A stretch of 64,000 nt of DNA from Elephas maximus indicus (Eukaryota > Chordata > Mammalia > Proboscidea > Elephantidae). This document shows positions 22,985 through 35,100 of the stretch, piece after piece. Position 1 is the stretch's first letter, and each line of letters begins with the position of its first letter. The notes beneath the pieces were generated by a model, which was not told where the DNA came from, did no database searches, and worked only from the letters and a program-made list of their open reading frames with translations. The stretch is taken from NCBI RefSeq assembly GCF_024166365.1, contig NC_064822.1:104094823-104158822 (forward strand), written 5' to 3'. The translations under genes were made by a program, and so were the position numbers.

Positions 22985-23592
22985 GACTGTCCTTGAACTT
23001 GGTTCCTGAAGAAAGTTGCCCAGAAGACAGGGAAACTCAACATTCTTGGAGGCTCTGAATCTTCCCCCATCCCTACCTCCAAAATAAAAATTACTCAAGT
23101 ACCCCTGGCTGGGTCATGACAGAGACTTGCTGCAGAAACTTCTGCTGGAAATCTTGTTCTCTCCAAGCCTACCACTCAAGTTTCCTGCATCTCCTCTGGA
23201 AAGATGTTTAAGGAAAATCCTTGCCTGAGAATTTCTTGGGGGTACTCATTTTGGGCTCAAAGTGACATTTGAATAAGGCATTCGGGATGCCAGCTTTTAT
23301 GGAATTCATTTAGTGGAAGTGACTAACCTTATCTTCCATTACGAGGAAGGAAAGCTCAAGATGAAACTGAAGAAAATTGTGAGAGATTTGGTTTAGACAT
23401 GGGGAAGGACTGGCAGAATATCAGAATGATTGTTGGTTAGTGTAAATGTCTAAGCTGCTGTAAATAGAATTCCAAATATATGGTGCGAGTAATTTATCTG
23501 TCTCTCACAAAACAATCCAAGGTGTGTGGACAGGCTCCTTTGAAACCCAGGTTCTTTCCATCTTGCATCTCCACCCTCCCCTGTAACCGTGC
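22985..23592. other. 3' flank of the lysozyme relic, no gene seen
   Basis: May contain the former 3' UTR. No repeat or exon is recognised. Confidence 0.4.
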
Positions 23593-23755
23593 TTCTCATA
23601 GTGTACTCATGGACCAGCAGCATCGGCATCACCCGGGAGCTTATTAGAACTACAAATCTGGAGTCCACTACACACCTACTGAATCCTTGTTTTAATGAGC
23701 TCTCCAGGTGATTCTTATGCACAGTAAAATTAGAGAAGCACTGCCCTAGAGTACT
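23593..23755 (+). mobile_element. MER5-type transposon relic
   Basis: 'ggcatcacccgggagc', then 'ttaatgagctctccagg' and 'tgattcttatgcacagtaa', the usual MER5 blocks. Confidence 0.65.
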
Positions 23756-23991
23756 CTCTTCATCTGTATGGACAAAGCTGAATTGAAGGTACATCCCTCT
23801 TCCAGTTTGTGGGAAGGCAAATGAGGGTGGAGAACCACACGTGCAAAGTTTTAAAGCCCAAGCCTGAAAGAGGTGTATGTCAGTTGTATTTAGATTCCAA
23901 AGGTAAGAATTTAATCACACAACCATACCTAGCTGCAAGGGGGCCTGGGAAATGCAGTCCCCGGCAAGACAGCCGCAGTCCTGCTGCCAGT

Positions 23992-24148
23992 AACCCATTG
24001 CTGTTGAGTTGATTCCGACTCATAGCTACCCTATAGGACAGAGTACAACTGCCCCATAGTTTCCAAGGAGCACCTGGTGGATTCGAACTGCTGACCCTTT
24101 GGTTAGCAGCTGTACCACTTAACCACTACGCCACCAGGGTTTCCAGTC
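23992..24148 (-). mobile_element. tRNA-derived SINE, minus strand
   Basis: From 'taacccattgctgttgag' to 'acgccaccagggtttcc'. Confidence 0.85.
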
Positions 24149-24305
24149 CTGCTACAGTATTATGGAAAATCGGGAGAATGGATTTTGGTGGACAACTAGC
24201 AGTTTCTGCAGTGATAAAGCACTTAATAAAGTGAATCACTTATATTCCTGTAAATATTTTCCAGTATGACCCATGCGATAGAACCATATGGCAGTACTTT
24301 TGTGT

Positions 24306-24520
24306 CCTACCACCCCTGGGTGGTGCAAACGGTTAAGCACTGGACCATTAGCTGAAAGGCTGGAGGCCTGAACCCACCCAGAGGACCCTGGGAGACGGAC
24401 CTGGAGATCTGCTTCCAAAAGGTCACAGCCTTGAAAACTCTATGGAGCAGTTCTACTCTGCACACCTAGGGTTGCCATGAGTCAGAACCAACTTGACCGC
24501 ATCTAAGAACAACAATCCCA
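24306..24520 (+). mobile_element. tRNA-derived SINE, long variant
   Basis: 'cctgggtggtgcaaacgg' at the start and 'gccatgagtcagaaccaac' plus a CAA-rich end. It has the extra middle block (gatctgcttccaaaagg) that the short copies lack. Confidence 0.85.
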
Positions 24521-24887
24521 CCCCACCCATCAACAACAATACCCCTTTAAATTTATTGGGGCAAGTTCTTTTGCTTCTGGATAGAAACTCAAGGTAGTAC
24601 TGTGACTTCGCTGGTCACTCTCAGGTAATGAAAGCACACCAACTCTCTCCAAGGAATCCTCTTTCTCCAGCTCTTTTCCTGGGCTCTCCAACACGTTTTA
24701 TAGGCGACAATGAAAGACCAACTAAGGATGCAAAAACAAATTTCCACCATCTCCTTTTGTAAACATCTGTGGTCTTCCCTTTCACTGTGGAATGTGACAT
24801 CTACTCTTAGGGCCTCAGCTAAAACTGAAACTAAGACAGCTTCCAATTTAGCCTCCTAATACAATATCTTTTACAAAGCACTTCCAG

Positions 24888-25148
24888 AGACTTTTTTTCT
24901 TTTTATTGTACTTTAGGTGAAGGTTTGCAGAACTAGTTTCTCATCAAACAGTACATTGTTCTATGACATTGGTTAACAACCCCAAGACATGAAAACACTC
25001 TCCCCCCTTCTCAATCCCTGGATTCCCTATTACCACCTTTCCTGTTCCCTCCTGCCTTCTAGTCCCTGTCCCAGGGCTGGTGTGCCCCTTTAGTCTTGTT
25101 TTGTTGCATGGGCACAGACTAGTTCTTATTTGGCCCTACTACCACCCT
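24888..25148 (-). mobile_element. L1 3' UTR tail, minus strand
   Basis: Complement of the L1 tail: 'ttttattgtactttagg', then 'gacattggttaacaacc' and 'cctgccttctagtcc'. Confidence 0.75.
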
Positions 25149-25151
25149 ATA

Positions 25152-25352
25152 ATGGTCCCTAGGTGGTGCAAACGGTTCGCACTCAACTGCTAACTTTAAG
25201 GTTGGCGGCTTCAAACCCACTCAGCGGTACCATGAAAGTAAGGCCTGGCAATCTGCTTCCGTAAGATCACAGCCAAGAAAACCCCATGGCACAGTTCTAC
25301 TCTGTAACACATAGGGTCACCATGAGTTGGAATCCACTCGATGGCAACTAAC
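25152..25352 (+). mobile_element. tRNA-derived SINE, long variant
   Basis: 'ccctaggtggtgcaaacgg' through 'gagttggaatccactcgatg'. Confidence 0.85.
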
Positions 25353-25357
25353 ACCCT

Positions 25358-25520
25358 ACGTGTGTCCTTCGGTGGAACAGTTAAGCCCTTGGCTGTTAAC
25401 TGAAAGGTTGGCTGTTCAAGTCCACCCAGAGGCATCTCAAAAGAAAGGCCTGGCAACCTACTTACAAAAAAATCAGCCATTGAAAACTCTAGAGCACAGT
25501 TCTACTCTGACACACATGCA
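25358..25520 (+). mobile_element. tRNA-derived SINE, long variant, 3' truncated
   Basis: A second copy directly behind the previous one: 'aaggttggctgttcaagtcc', then 'agttctactctgacacac'. It lacks the RTE-like terminal block. Confidence 0.8.
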
Positions 25521-26419
25521 GGCACCAAAGAAAGCAAGACACTGTTGTCTTGTCTCCTGGCTGCCACAATCCCTGCCTCGCTGCTCCTGCAGCAGGCACC
25601 TTCTGGGTAGCTTTGAGTAGATGTCATTCCTACTGTTGCTACAACTGCCGGCTCAACTTCTTTCCTCTACTCAGTGTGATATTTGCCGATAACAGTAAAA
25701 CTTATGATACATTTTAACAAGTTTTCTGTATCTAAATGTAATAAAAACCTTAAGTTTCCTCAGTTTTGAAAAGATGCAGCATGCTCTCTCATGACGTCTG
25801 GTGGTCATAACTAGTCACTGCAGCCATGTCCGTTTATGGGAACTTTGACCCGAAGGCCTGGCCTGAAGGTAGGCCTTTACCCAGATCATCATTGCACCAG
25901 GCTTCAGCTTTGTGTCCAGCACCTTTTCTGCCGCTATGATAAACGGCTAATGCTAAAATTCAACGGCTACTTTCAATTCAACAAATATTCCTGAGCATTT
26001 GCTATATATACACAGCTACCCGGAACTCATCTATGCGACCAATACCATCACAGTGCTAGTAAAAAAAAAATAGTACACCATAGGAAATCAATAAATTTTC
26101 ACTAAACAAGGATACAGAAGCCAGAGTGCACAAATAAGCATTCAAGCAGGCAGTCAGTGCTAAAATGGAGGTAGAAAAATAACCTTTGCCTGGTTTGAGG
26201 CAGAGGTCTATTTGGTTTGAGGCAGTGCAATTCTCAATGTTCAGTAAGGTCAACGGGAAGTCCATGTGTCTTAAACACAGTATCCATTTTTTATAAAAAC
26301 TACTCTTACCAAACTAGGAATAGAAATTTGTAAACCTGATAAAAATTATCTACAAAAATAAAAAACCTTCAAGTTCTTTAAGTTTCTTTCAAATCAGAGT
26401 CAAAGTAAGTTTGCCCTGT
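25521..26419. other. Intergenic stretch, nothing recognised
   Basis: No coding exon or clear repeat. Confidence 0.4.
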
Positions 26420-26891
26420 GTCACCACTTTTATTCAGTACTGTAGTAGAGGTCCCAACCAGTATATTAAGGCAAAAATAAATAAAAGGTTTAAGAATTAG
26501 AAAGGAACAAAACTGTCATTATTTATGGATGACATGATTATGTACTTAGAAGATCCAAAATAATCTACAAATTAGAATAAGAGAACTTTGCAAAGCTGCT
26601 GAATATAAAATCAATCCACAGGAATCAAATGTATTGCCATTAACCAGTAACAATATTCAAAGGTAAATTCTTAATATGACCATATGTTTAAAAAAAGTTA
26701 AGTACCTAGAAATAACTCCAACAAATTATGTTAAGAAATCTTTGGGGGATGGAGAGAAAAACTAAAGATCTACATGACGTACCATGCCCAGTATTTTTAT
26801 GTACTTCATTTCTCCCTAAATAGACCTATAAAACCAATGTAATCCAAACCAGAATCCCAAGTTTTTATAGGATTTAACAGACTGATTCTTA

Positions 26892-26892
<1 letters not shown>
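26420..26892 (+). mobile_element. Old L1 ORF2 fragment
   Basis: Degenerate L1 reverse-transcriptase-downstream text ('tatggatgacatgattatg', a YADD-region relic near 26,525). No open frame survives. Confidence 0.75.

Positions 26893-26956
<64 letters not shown>
26893..26956. repeat. (TA)n microsatellite
   Basis: About 31 uninterrupted TA units adjoining a SINE tail. Confidence 0.95.
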
Positions 26957-26957
<1 letters not shown>

Positions 26958-26959
26958 TA

Positions 26960-27118
26960 CAAAAAAACCAAACCCACTGCCATTGATTACAACTCATAGA
27001 GACCCTATAGGACAGAGTAGCACTGCCCCAGCGTATCCAAGGAGCGCCTGGTGGATTCGAACTGCCGACCTTTTGGTTAGCAGCCATTATCTCTTAACCA
27101 CTACACCGCCAGGGTTTA
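26960..27118 (-). mobile_element. tRNA-derived SINE, minus strand
   Basis: 'accaaacccactgccattg' to 'acaccgccagggttt'. A short TCTA-rich microsatellite follows to about 27,165. Confidence 0.85.
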
Positions 27119-27359
27119 TCTATCTACCATCTATCTAATGTATTTATCATCTATCTATTTATACATACGGAAATGCAAAACACCAAAAAGTAAAGATATA
27201 CAGACATAGATATGGACATAATGATTATTTTTACTTAATATAAAGGGGTTGGCATAAGCAGTGGAGTGAAAGGGTAACATTATTTCAGAAAGATCATTCT
27301 GTCTACACTACGGATTATAGAAGGGCAAGATTTGAGGCTAGGAGGCTAGTCAGGAGGCT

Positions 27360-28250
27360 ATTGCCTTTCTCCAGAAAGGATGAAGACCTAAACCAGGTCA
27401 CAAACTCAATGCCTGCAGGAGCAATGTATGTAACATTAAGTAGGCAGGTTCCCACTTACCAACACGAAACTAGACACTGCTTCTCCAAATGTCTAACTGG
27501 TCAGCAAGAGACCAACACGGAGCCTCTGTTGTGGCACTATTCCTCTCCAACCAGCTTCTGGGTATAGTTGAATGTATCAGGCCTCCTCCACCCAGAAGAG
27601 CCAGCAGGACATCCTCATAGGGACGTTTATTCTGGGTATCAGTATTGCCTTTCCTGCCTACAAGGCCTTAGCTAGTACCAGAGATATGAAATTCCACACT
27701 ATAGCACCTGAGCAGGGCATTCACTTCACAGCAAAGGAGGGATCCACTAGTCATATCACATGCTGCACTATCCAGAAACAGCTGGCTTCAGAAAGCACGG
27801 AACCATCTATTAAAGGTACAGCTGAAGCACCAGCTGGGAAGAAATGCTTTTCAAGAATAGGATGCCACCCTTCAGGGCACAGTATACGCACAAACTCCAA
27901 GACCTCTATATAGTGCTATATTGCACTGGGAAGACTACATGAATCCAGGAACATGGGTTACAAGCAGTGGACCTACTTACCACTCCCAACGAACCTCTGA
28001 AGTATTTTGTGCTACTCAATCCCACAACCTTAGGCTCCGGAGGATCAGAGGTCCTGGTCCCAAAAGGGAGTGCATTCTTCCAGGGTACTCAGATAGCAAG
28101 GATCCAGTTGAACTACAACTTCAGCATCAAAACTATCTTAAAAGTTCTGTGGCATCATTTATGCCTATCTCTGTGTTTCAGCATCAGGCCCAATTTCTTT
28201 GAATATTTTATGTATAATCCTAAGTTTGAGATGACAACCAGACATTAATT
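27360..28250 (+). mobile_element. ERV-L pol relic (integrase and dUTPase-like)
   Basis: Two short segments recall the class III endogenous retrovirus ERV-L: an integrase-core stretch at about 27,689-27,740 and a stretch of the 3' pol/dUTPase region at about 28,015-28,075. They lie in different frames with stops between, so the relic is non-coding. No LTRs, gag or env are seen next to it. The start at 27,360 is approximate. Confidence 0.6.
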
Positions 28251-28494
28251 GCAGGGTGGATGCGGGGGGCACGGGGGAGGGGGGTGGTGAAGGTTAAAAG
28301 AAGAAAGCTATTTGGAACTGGCAGTCTTCAATGGAAGTCCCACCCTTCTCATTTACTGGGAAGGTTTTTACCTTATCCTCCAAACCAAAACCAAAGTTAA
28401 GTTACCAAAAATGTATTTACTTCTTGGAACAGAAGTGTATCTATCTTGTTTTCCCATCAGAAACAGCTCCCTGAGACCAAAAAAAGACACTCAA

Positions 28495-29158
28495 ATACAA
28501 ACAAAACATGCGTTTAATTCAGATGATTATTTTACATTTTCATAATATTTTAACATTTAAGAGAAACTATATACAATAGATTTTTACTGTATCTTACATA
28601 AGATAACCACTATAGAAATTCACATAGGTTAGAAGCAAAAAGATGGTTAAGCGGGTCCTATGGGCTCCTTTCTCATGGAAGACATAGAGCTCACTGGGAG
28701 AAGTGGGTTCAGATTGTCCAATAAGGTGACAGGTGAAGAAAAGCTAAAAGGCAGGCTGTTGGATAGAGATAATCAGGCACTGGGTCCATCAATAGCCCAG
28801 GGCACCACTCAGACACAGCTCCCACCTAATCACCTATAGGAATTTCTCTCTAAGACTTCAAATCCCATTACAAAGATGTCTCTTTCCCCTAAGGCCCAGC
28901 CCCAAATACTTACTCCCAGTAGCTTTAAGAGGGATCACCTCTCTCTCTCTTCCTTGCCCAGAATGGGAAGAGACCCACAACTTTCAGACACTATTCGTTC
29001 ATTCCCTCAAAATTTGGTTTGACTACAGTACTCAATAACCCAGAAGAAAAACAAAGTTGTCTGGGTTACCCTTGTTTAGTGAGAGATGGTCAGAAATACT
29101 TATTTGGAAAATGGGGAATTTAGATCCTCCAAAGTCAAATGGTTCCCCAAACAAACTA
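28495..29158 (-). other. KANSL2: KANSL2 3' UTR
   Basis: Runs from the stop codon to the inferred cleavage site, about 0.66 kb. No repeat interrupts it. Confidence 0.65.
28513..28518 (-). terminator. KANSL2 poly(A) signal, ATTAAA
   Basis: Minus-strand ATTAAA, followed about 20-40 nt downstream by a GU/U-rich block (GTGTCTTTTTTTGG at about 28,478-28,491). Confidence 0.6.
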
Positions 29159-32100
29159 TCAACTGATGGAAGTGGGTTCTGCTTTCCCATTTGCAGTGGC
29201 CACTCCACTTTGAAGCAATGGTACAGAGGCTTTCTCAGAATTTCGAGATCCCTGTGATCTGCATCCATCTACATCCAGCTGCATCTGGCCCTGTTAAAAG
29301 AAATACAGGTACTTTGTCACAAATTCATTCCTTACGACGTGAAGTATGAAACTGACTCATAAACTCCCATTTATGGTGGCAACGAGGCAGTAAAAAATAA
29401 CTCTAGGCAATTGCCCCATATTTAGTTATCCTTGTCCCTTAAGGTCAGGACCCATTACTTCTAGCATTCCTGAGGCTTTCCCAATGGGAGGCAGAGCTGT
29501 GGGTTGTTTCTTCCAAATGAAATGGCCATTTTCTGCTGAAGTTCCAGAACAGCCAAAAGACCACAGGAAGACAGTCCTCTGGGCCTCTGCTTGAAACCAA
29601 CAGCTATTATATAACTGCTGGTCTTCAGTCAGGGCCTGCCACCAGTATCCTACCCAAGGCTCAAAGAAAGAGGCCAAATCACATTACTTGCCCTTATTCT
29701 ACAAAGAGAACAATTCCATTGCTCAACTCCCCCTTAAAAGAAACAATTTACCCAAATTCCTTGCCTCAACTTTTTCTGGTTACCTAAATAAATTATGTAC
29801 TGTTCTCTGAGACACAGGGGCCAGAGGCCACAAGGTGTTCTACGGGACCATCTGGAGAACTGAAGAAACAAGAGCATTCAGGGGCAGAAAAATGCATTTT
29901 TTTAAGTACCTTCCTTATATGTATCACTGAGCGAAAGCCATCTGGGGCATCTTTACACTCTACTTGTGATGACACCCTCACTCCCTGGGAGTTCAGTTTA
30001 GCCAGCAGGGAGCCCTCTGCCTGGCTGGGTCACTACATGAGGGAAGCCTGGCTAGGGTTGTTCTTCACTTGCCAATATATCCACTGGGCCTTCCGCAATT
30101 TCTTTGATTGAATGGTCTTCAAGGGTTAGTGAAGGATCAAAAAGCAAGGGTGATGGAGGGCACTGCATTCCATCACCCACAACATCCAAGTCCTAGGAAA
30201 AGAAAAGGAAAAGCCTATCAGCAATACCAAAGGAACCAATACGTTAAAGATGGAATATTTGTCAGGATATCTCAAAGCACTTCTCTCATTCTCCACCCTT
30301 CCCTCATCTTGCTATCCTTTCATAAAAAAAAGATTCTTCCACAATATCCAACAAACAGAACAAGATCCAAAAGCACTGAGAATTTTATTGCCAAGTATAA
30401 ACCACAGCACACACCACTATAATGGCTTTTAAAAAGGATATATTCCCTCCAAGGTTAACTGTAGTCAACATCTAGATTCACTAGTGGAAAGAGTAGTTCA
30501 TCAAAAGCTCATTTAAACTACATTTATTTCCTTTCCAAATGAACTGCTAAGTTTTAGCACAGATTTGCCCAACCTAGCAAAGACCCATTTAATGGTCAAA
30601 TGGAAGAAGCAGCAGGATTAACTTCTAATTTAAAAAATCAAGACCCAACACTTCTAACTTGCAGTGCTGCTCTAGGTGACTCTAATATGGACAATCAGCA
30701 TAACTGCAAATTTTAGGAAATGAAAATACTGCTCAAAAATATTGGGCAATATGAGATTGCTTAATTAATGCCCTAACAGCCACAAAGCATGTGAGTTAAA
30801 AGAGAGAGAAAGGTAGAGAGGACAGAAAACTCAAAGCTCCTCTGGATGGGGAGAAAACAGAAAACACTATTTTGGTTAAGGCCCTACCACCATACAGAAA
30901 GTCTCTGATTCTTCAACCTAATGCAGTCCAACTGCTCTATAAAAAAAGCCATGACAAATAGGGGAGGAGAGATGGTATATGAGAACTCTCTACTTTCTAC
31001 TCGATTCTTCTGTAAACTTAAAACTGTTCCAAAATAGAAAGTCTACTTATTTAAAAAAAATTAATGACATTGTATTTCTACAGAGTATGTTTCTTCCAAC
31101 TGAACTGGCCACTCCCCCCTGGGGTACTGAATAGCCAATAGGCCACAGGAAGACACTGCTCTCGGCTCCTGTTTGAAACCAACAGCTACAGCAAACCACT
31201 GGTCTTGATTCAGGGCCTAAGGCACTGCAAAAGCTCAGACAAAGCATCAATTATGCCACTGCTTCCCAAGAGCTTGATGCTAAACTCTCAAAAGAGTTAA
31301 AAACACCCAAAAGTGTGTATTTCCCCAAGCCCACTCCACTTACAGAGATTCTGTTTCCAGTAATCTAGCTTCAGGCAAAGCTTAGTTCTAAGTCTTAAAG
31401 TCTAAGAGTTTGCTATCCTTTCTCTCTTTTCGGTGTCCTAATCGCCAAAAAATGAGAGTCACATCTTCACAATAATTAAAGAATACAATTAAAGAACCTA
31501 ATAGACTTAAAGCAGCTCAATTTAAGCAGAAATTAAGTAAAATGATACAGTAGAGTAGCTCCACCTAATGTCCTTCTCAGTTATGTTTCAAAACTTCTGT
31601 CCTATCTACAAAACCCAGTGTTACCTCCCTAAGGAAGATTCTGAAATCTGTTTTCTGCAGTTTTTTTACTAGGCTCAATCATCAATAACTGGAATTTAAA
31701 AGAAACCATTTAATAAGCAATGACACAAAAGAGATCCAAATCTTAAGATGACAACGGAAAATAGAACTGAAGAGGCTTTCTCACATACAGCGTTGTCTGT
31801 TACAAGAATTAAAATTTGGGAAAGGAATCTAAAATAAGGGAAGAAAGGATCGGCAAAAACGTCTACCCTGAGACAGGAATGTCTGGAAGTTAACGTAGAA
31901 AGACACAGAATTCATGTTTTGTTATTATCTTAAAAACAGAGCTCAAAGCCCATCTGAGAAAGGGGCAGGGGGATGGGGGGGATAGAGATATCAAGTAATA
32001 AAACTAAGGTATTAAGTTGCTATTTGCCAACCTCCTGGGATTGAAGCACAGAAAATAGGCAAAAGTAATATCCAGAATGAAAGGCTATACTCTTTCCTAC

Positions 32101-35100
32101 CAATGTTAATATCTTATACTTGGTCTTCACACAAGTAAAGTTAACAGAAGTTATCCTTACTAACAAGTTGTAGAATAACAACTAAGACAGAATATAGGTA
32201 ATGAGTTAATGCTTGGTGAAGTTCATATAATTCAGAAAGATTTTTTTCCAGCAAAATTCTATACTAGTTAAATATATTCAGAACTTATGAGGACAAAAAC
32301 TCATTTCTAAAACTGGATTTTGTTTTGGTAATTTTTACAGAATTTCTACCCCCCAAAGATTAAGGGAAGAATAAAACTCTACTTTTTAAAATCAATGTAT
32401 ATAACAAAAGTATATTAATATGAACATAACAGATGATCAATTACAAACAGCTGGTTGTTCTTCATTTTAAACCTCTTAACAACAAAGGTCCATCTTAAAA
32501 CATTATTAGATTCTCAAATAAGGTTAGCTTTTGTAACCCTCTACTTTGAAAAATTCATGCAACATATTAGCAAATTTGATGATGTATTTCTAAACTTTTT
32601 ATTATGATTACTTGAACAGATCACATCTCATAATCTAATATCTTCACTCATTCTCCAAAGAGGCAAGTAAACGTGTATAAATCTTTGAACATACTGGAAC
32701 AGTTATTTTTTTTTTATCTACATTATCAAAGATTTGTGAAACACCATTTAAAAACTAATACGGTAAAAAGTAAAAAAAACATGTGCTCCGAATAGACAAA
32801 AACTTATGTAAAAAAGTGTGAAAAGTAAAAAAATTCAAAACAGAAATTGTTCTGGATATTAGTAACGAAACACAGGTTAACAACCTAGACTGTGTACATG
32901 TGCAGATTGCTAAACACGTGCTAATTTTAGTTTATACACATGTACATTAATATTTTAAGAGAATTTAGTGATGTAATGCTTATTAGGTTATTAGATCCTA
33001 TAAAGCTACTCATGTTACAAAGTTAAAAAAAAGATAGTTACCTCTCTGAGTTTTCAAGTATTAGATGAAGAAAGTGAACAAAAACCTGTCCTTATCAATC
33101 TGGGACTACCCATTTACTGTCTTCAACACAACCTCACTGGAAAAGTTTGAGAAGCACTGGGATATGTAATCTCTAACATCCCTTTCTAGTTCTCACAGTC
33201 TATCAATCTATGCAAAAGAAACTGTCTAAAAGCAATTACAGTCAGGATAATAAAAGGTTATGTTATTATAAATGAAGTAATGGAAACCGAGTCTCCTAAG
33301 TCTATAGACAGTTTATAGCCAAAACAAATTATTTATAAAAAAAAAAACTGGAATCAGTTTTCCCAAACAAATTACAGGCCTGGTTTCTCTCTTTTCATAA
33401 AAGATAGAACCCTTTGGGCTACCCAAACCTTGCTTCTACTCTTAGCAAACAATTTTTCCATGTAGATCTGATCTGTTACCTTAAATACATTATGATTATA
33501 TACCAAGACATCTTTATTATGAAACTTAGAAAATTCATCTCCAGAATATATAAGGGAGACCTTTATCCAGAGGAGTAAAGATTAAGCAAAGTTCCAAAAT
33601 AAAGATGGAATGCCAATTGATCCCTAAAATCAAATACTAGCTTAATGCTAATTAGGAAAACAAATGAAATCAGAGATGGGTTTATGCGGCTGAGACCAAT
33701 CAAGGTCCAAGTTGAAAAAGGAAGCCTTTTTAGAAGGCTGTAAAAGCAAACACTCTGGGAGGTCAGCACTGTTCTACTCAGTTTATAAAAGAATCTGTAA
33801 TAACACTTCACAAGTAACAACAGCAGAGCTAAATTTAGAGTCCCTTCTTGGGGGACACGCTAATCTAAAAATGACAACCTTTACTATAGGATCAAAACAC
33901 AAGTACAGAAGCCAGAATTCTTTTATATTATCAAGACTCTAGTGAATGACTTACCTGTGGATGGGCACCAAAGTTTCAAGCCACACCAAATCTGACCACC
34001 ATCGTGCTATTCCAATTCCCCTTAATTATAATTTTCCCTAATCACTCTCTCAGAAAAATTTCTGCAAATTTAAACTACGTGGTTTTAAAAGTTCAAGAGG
34101 GACAGAATAGACAAAGATTTTTGCTTTTTTGTCTAAATGAAATCAGTGATTTAAAAATAAGTCCTTTCCTAGGTATATACCCAAGAGAACTGAAAACATG
34201 TCCACATATAAACTTACACAGGAATGTTCACAGCAGCATTATTTAGAATGGCCAAAAAGTATAAACAACCAAATGTCCATCAATGGAGGAAGGGATAAAC
34301 AAAATGTGGTATATCCATAACATGGAATACTATTCAACCATAAAACGGAATGAAGCACACTGATACATCTTACAATATAGATGGACTATCTTAAGTGAAA
34401 GAAGCCAGACACAAAAAATGACGTATTATGACTGTATTTACATGTAATGTTAACAACGAGCAAACCCGTAGAGACAGAAAGTGGATTAGTGTTTCCCAAG
34501 GCCTGGGAAAAAGGAGAATGGGGATAGTTATGGATTAAATTGTGTCCCCCCAAAAATATGTGTTGTAAATCCTCACCTCTATGCCTGTGATTCTAATCCC
34601 ATTTGGGAATAGGTTGTCTTTGTTGTGTTAATGAGGCAGGATTAATGCATGGTATATCTTGAGTAACTCCCTTTCAAGACATAAAAGGCATTAAACAAGC
34701 AATCAAGAAACCAGTCAAGCCACATGAAGATCACCCAGGAGCAAAGCTCGGAACAGATAAAGACCTCCCTCCAGAGAAAGCCTTCTCCTGGAGCCAGCAT
34801 CCTAAATTCAGACTTGGATCCTCCTCAACTGTCAGAAAATAATTCGTTCATTAAAGCCACCCACTTGTGGTATTTGTTATAATAGCACTAGATAACTAAG
34901 TCAGAGAGTGATTGCTAACGGGTTGCTGGGTTTCTTTTTTTGTGATGACAAAAATGTTCTAAAACTAGTGGTGATAGTTACGTAACTCTCTGAATGCGTA
35001 TCTTAAGGAAAAAAAACACTGAATTGTACCTTTTAAGAGTGAAATTCATGGTATGTGAATTACAGCTCAGTTAAAAAAAAGTATGTAGGGAGAAAGGCAT

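Larger units (their letters stand above)
29291..30072 (-). other. KANSL2 intron 9, GC-AG, hosts a snoRNA
   Basis: The donor reads TTG|gcaagt at 30,073/30,072 and the acceptor aacag at 29,291. Phase 0. Using the nearby GT at 30,068 instead would shift the frame. Confidence 0.85.

Noticed and set aside
20500-28400. LALBA itself, expected in this neighbourhood
   Set aside because: No alpha-lactalbumin exon was found on either strand. In human it lies tens of kilobases from KANSL2, so it is probably left of the window.
29426-29677. Open frames at 29,426-29,677 and 31,047-31,250 that look alike
   Set aside because: The similarity comes from the SNORA2-type snoRNAs on which they lie; they are not protein genes.
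30068-30073. Alternative GT donor four bases inside the exon 9 end
   Set aside because: Using gtgaag at 30,068 would shift the frame and lose the conserved C-terminus, so the GC donor is preferred.
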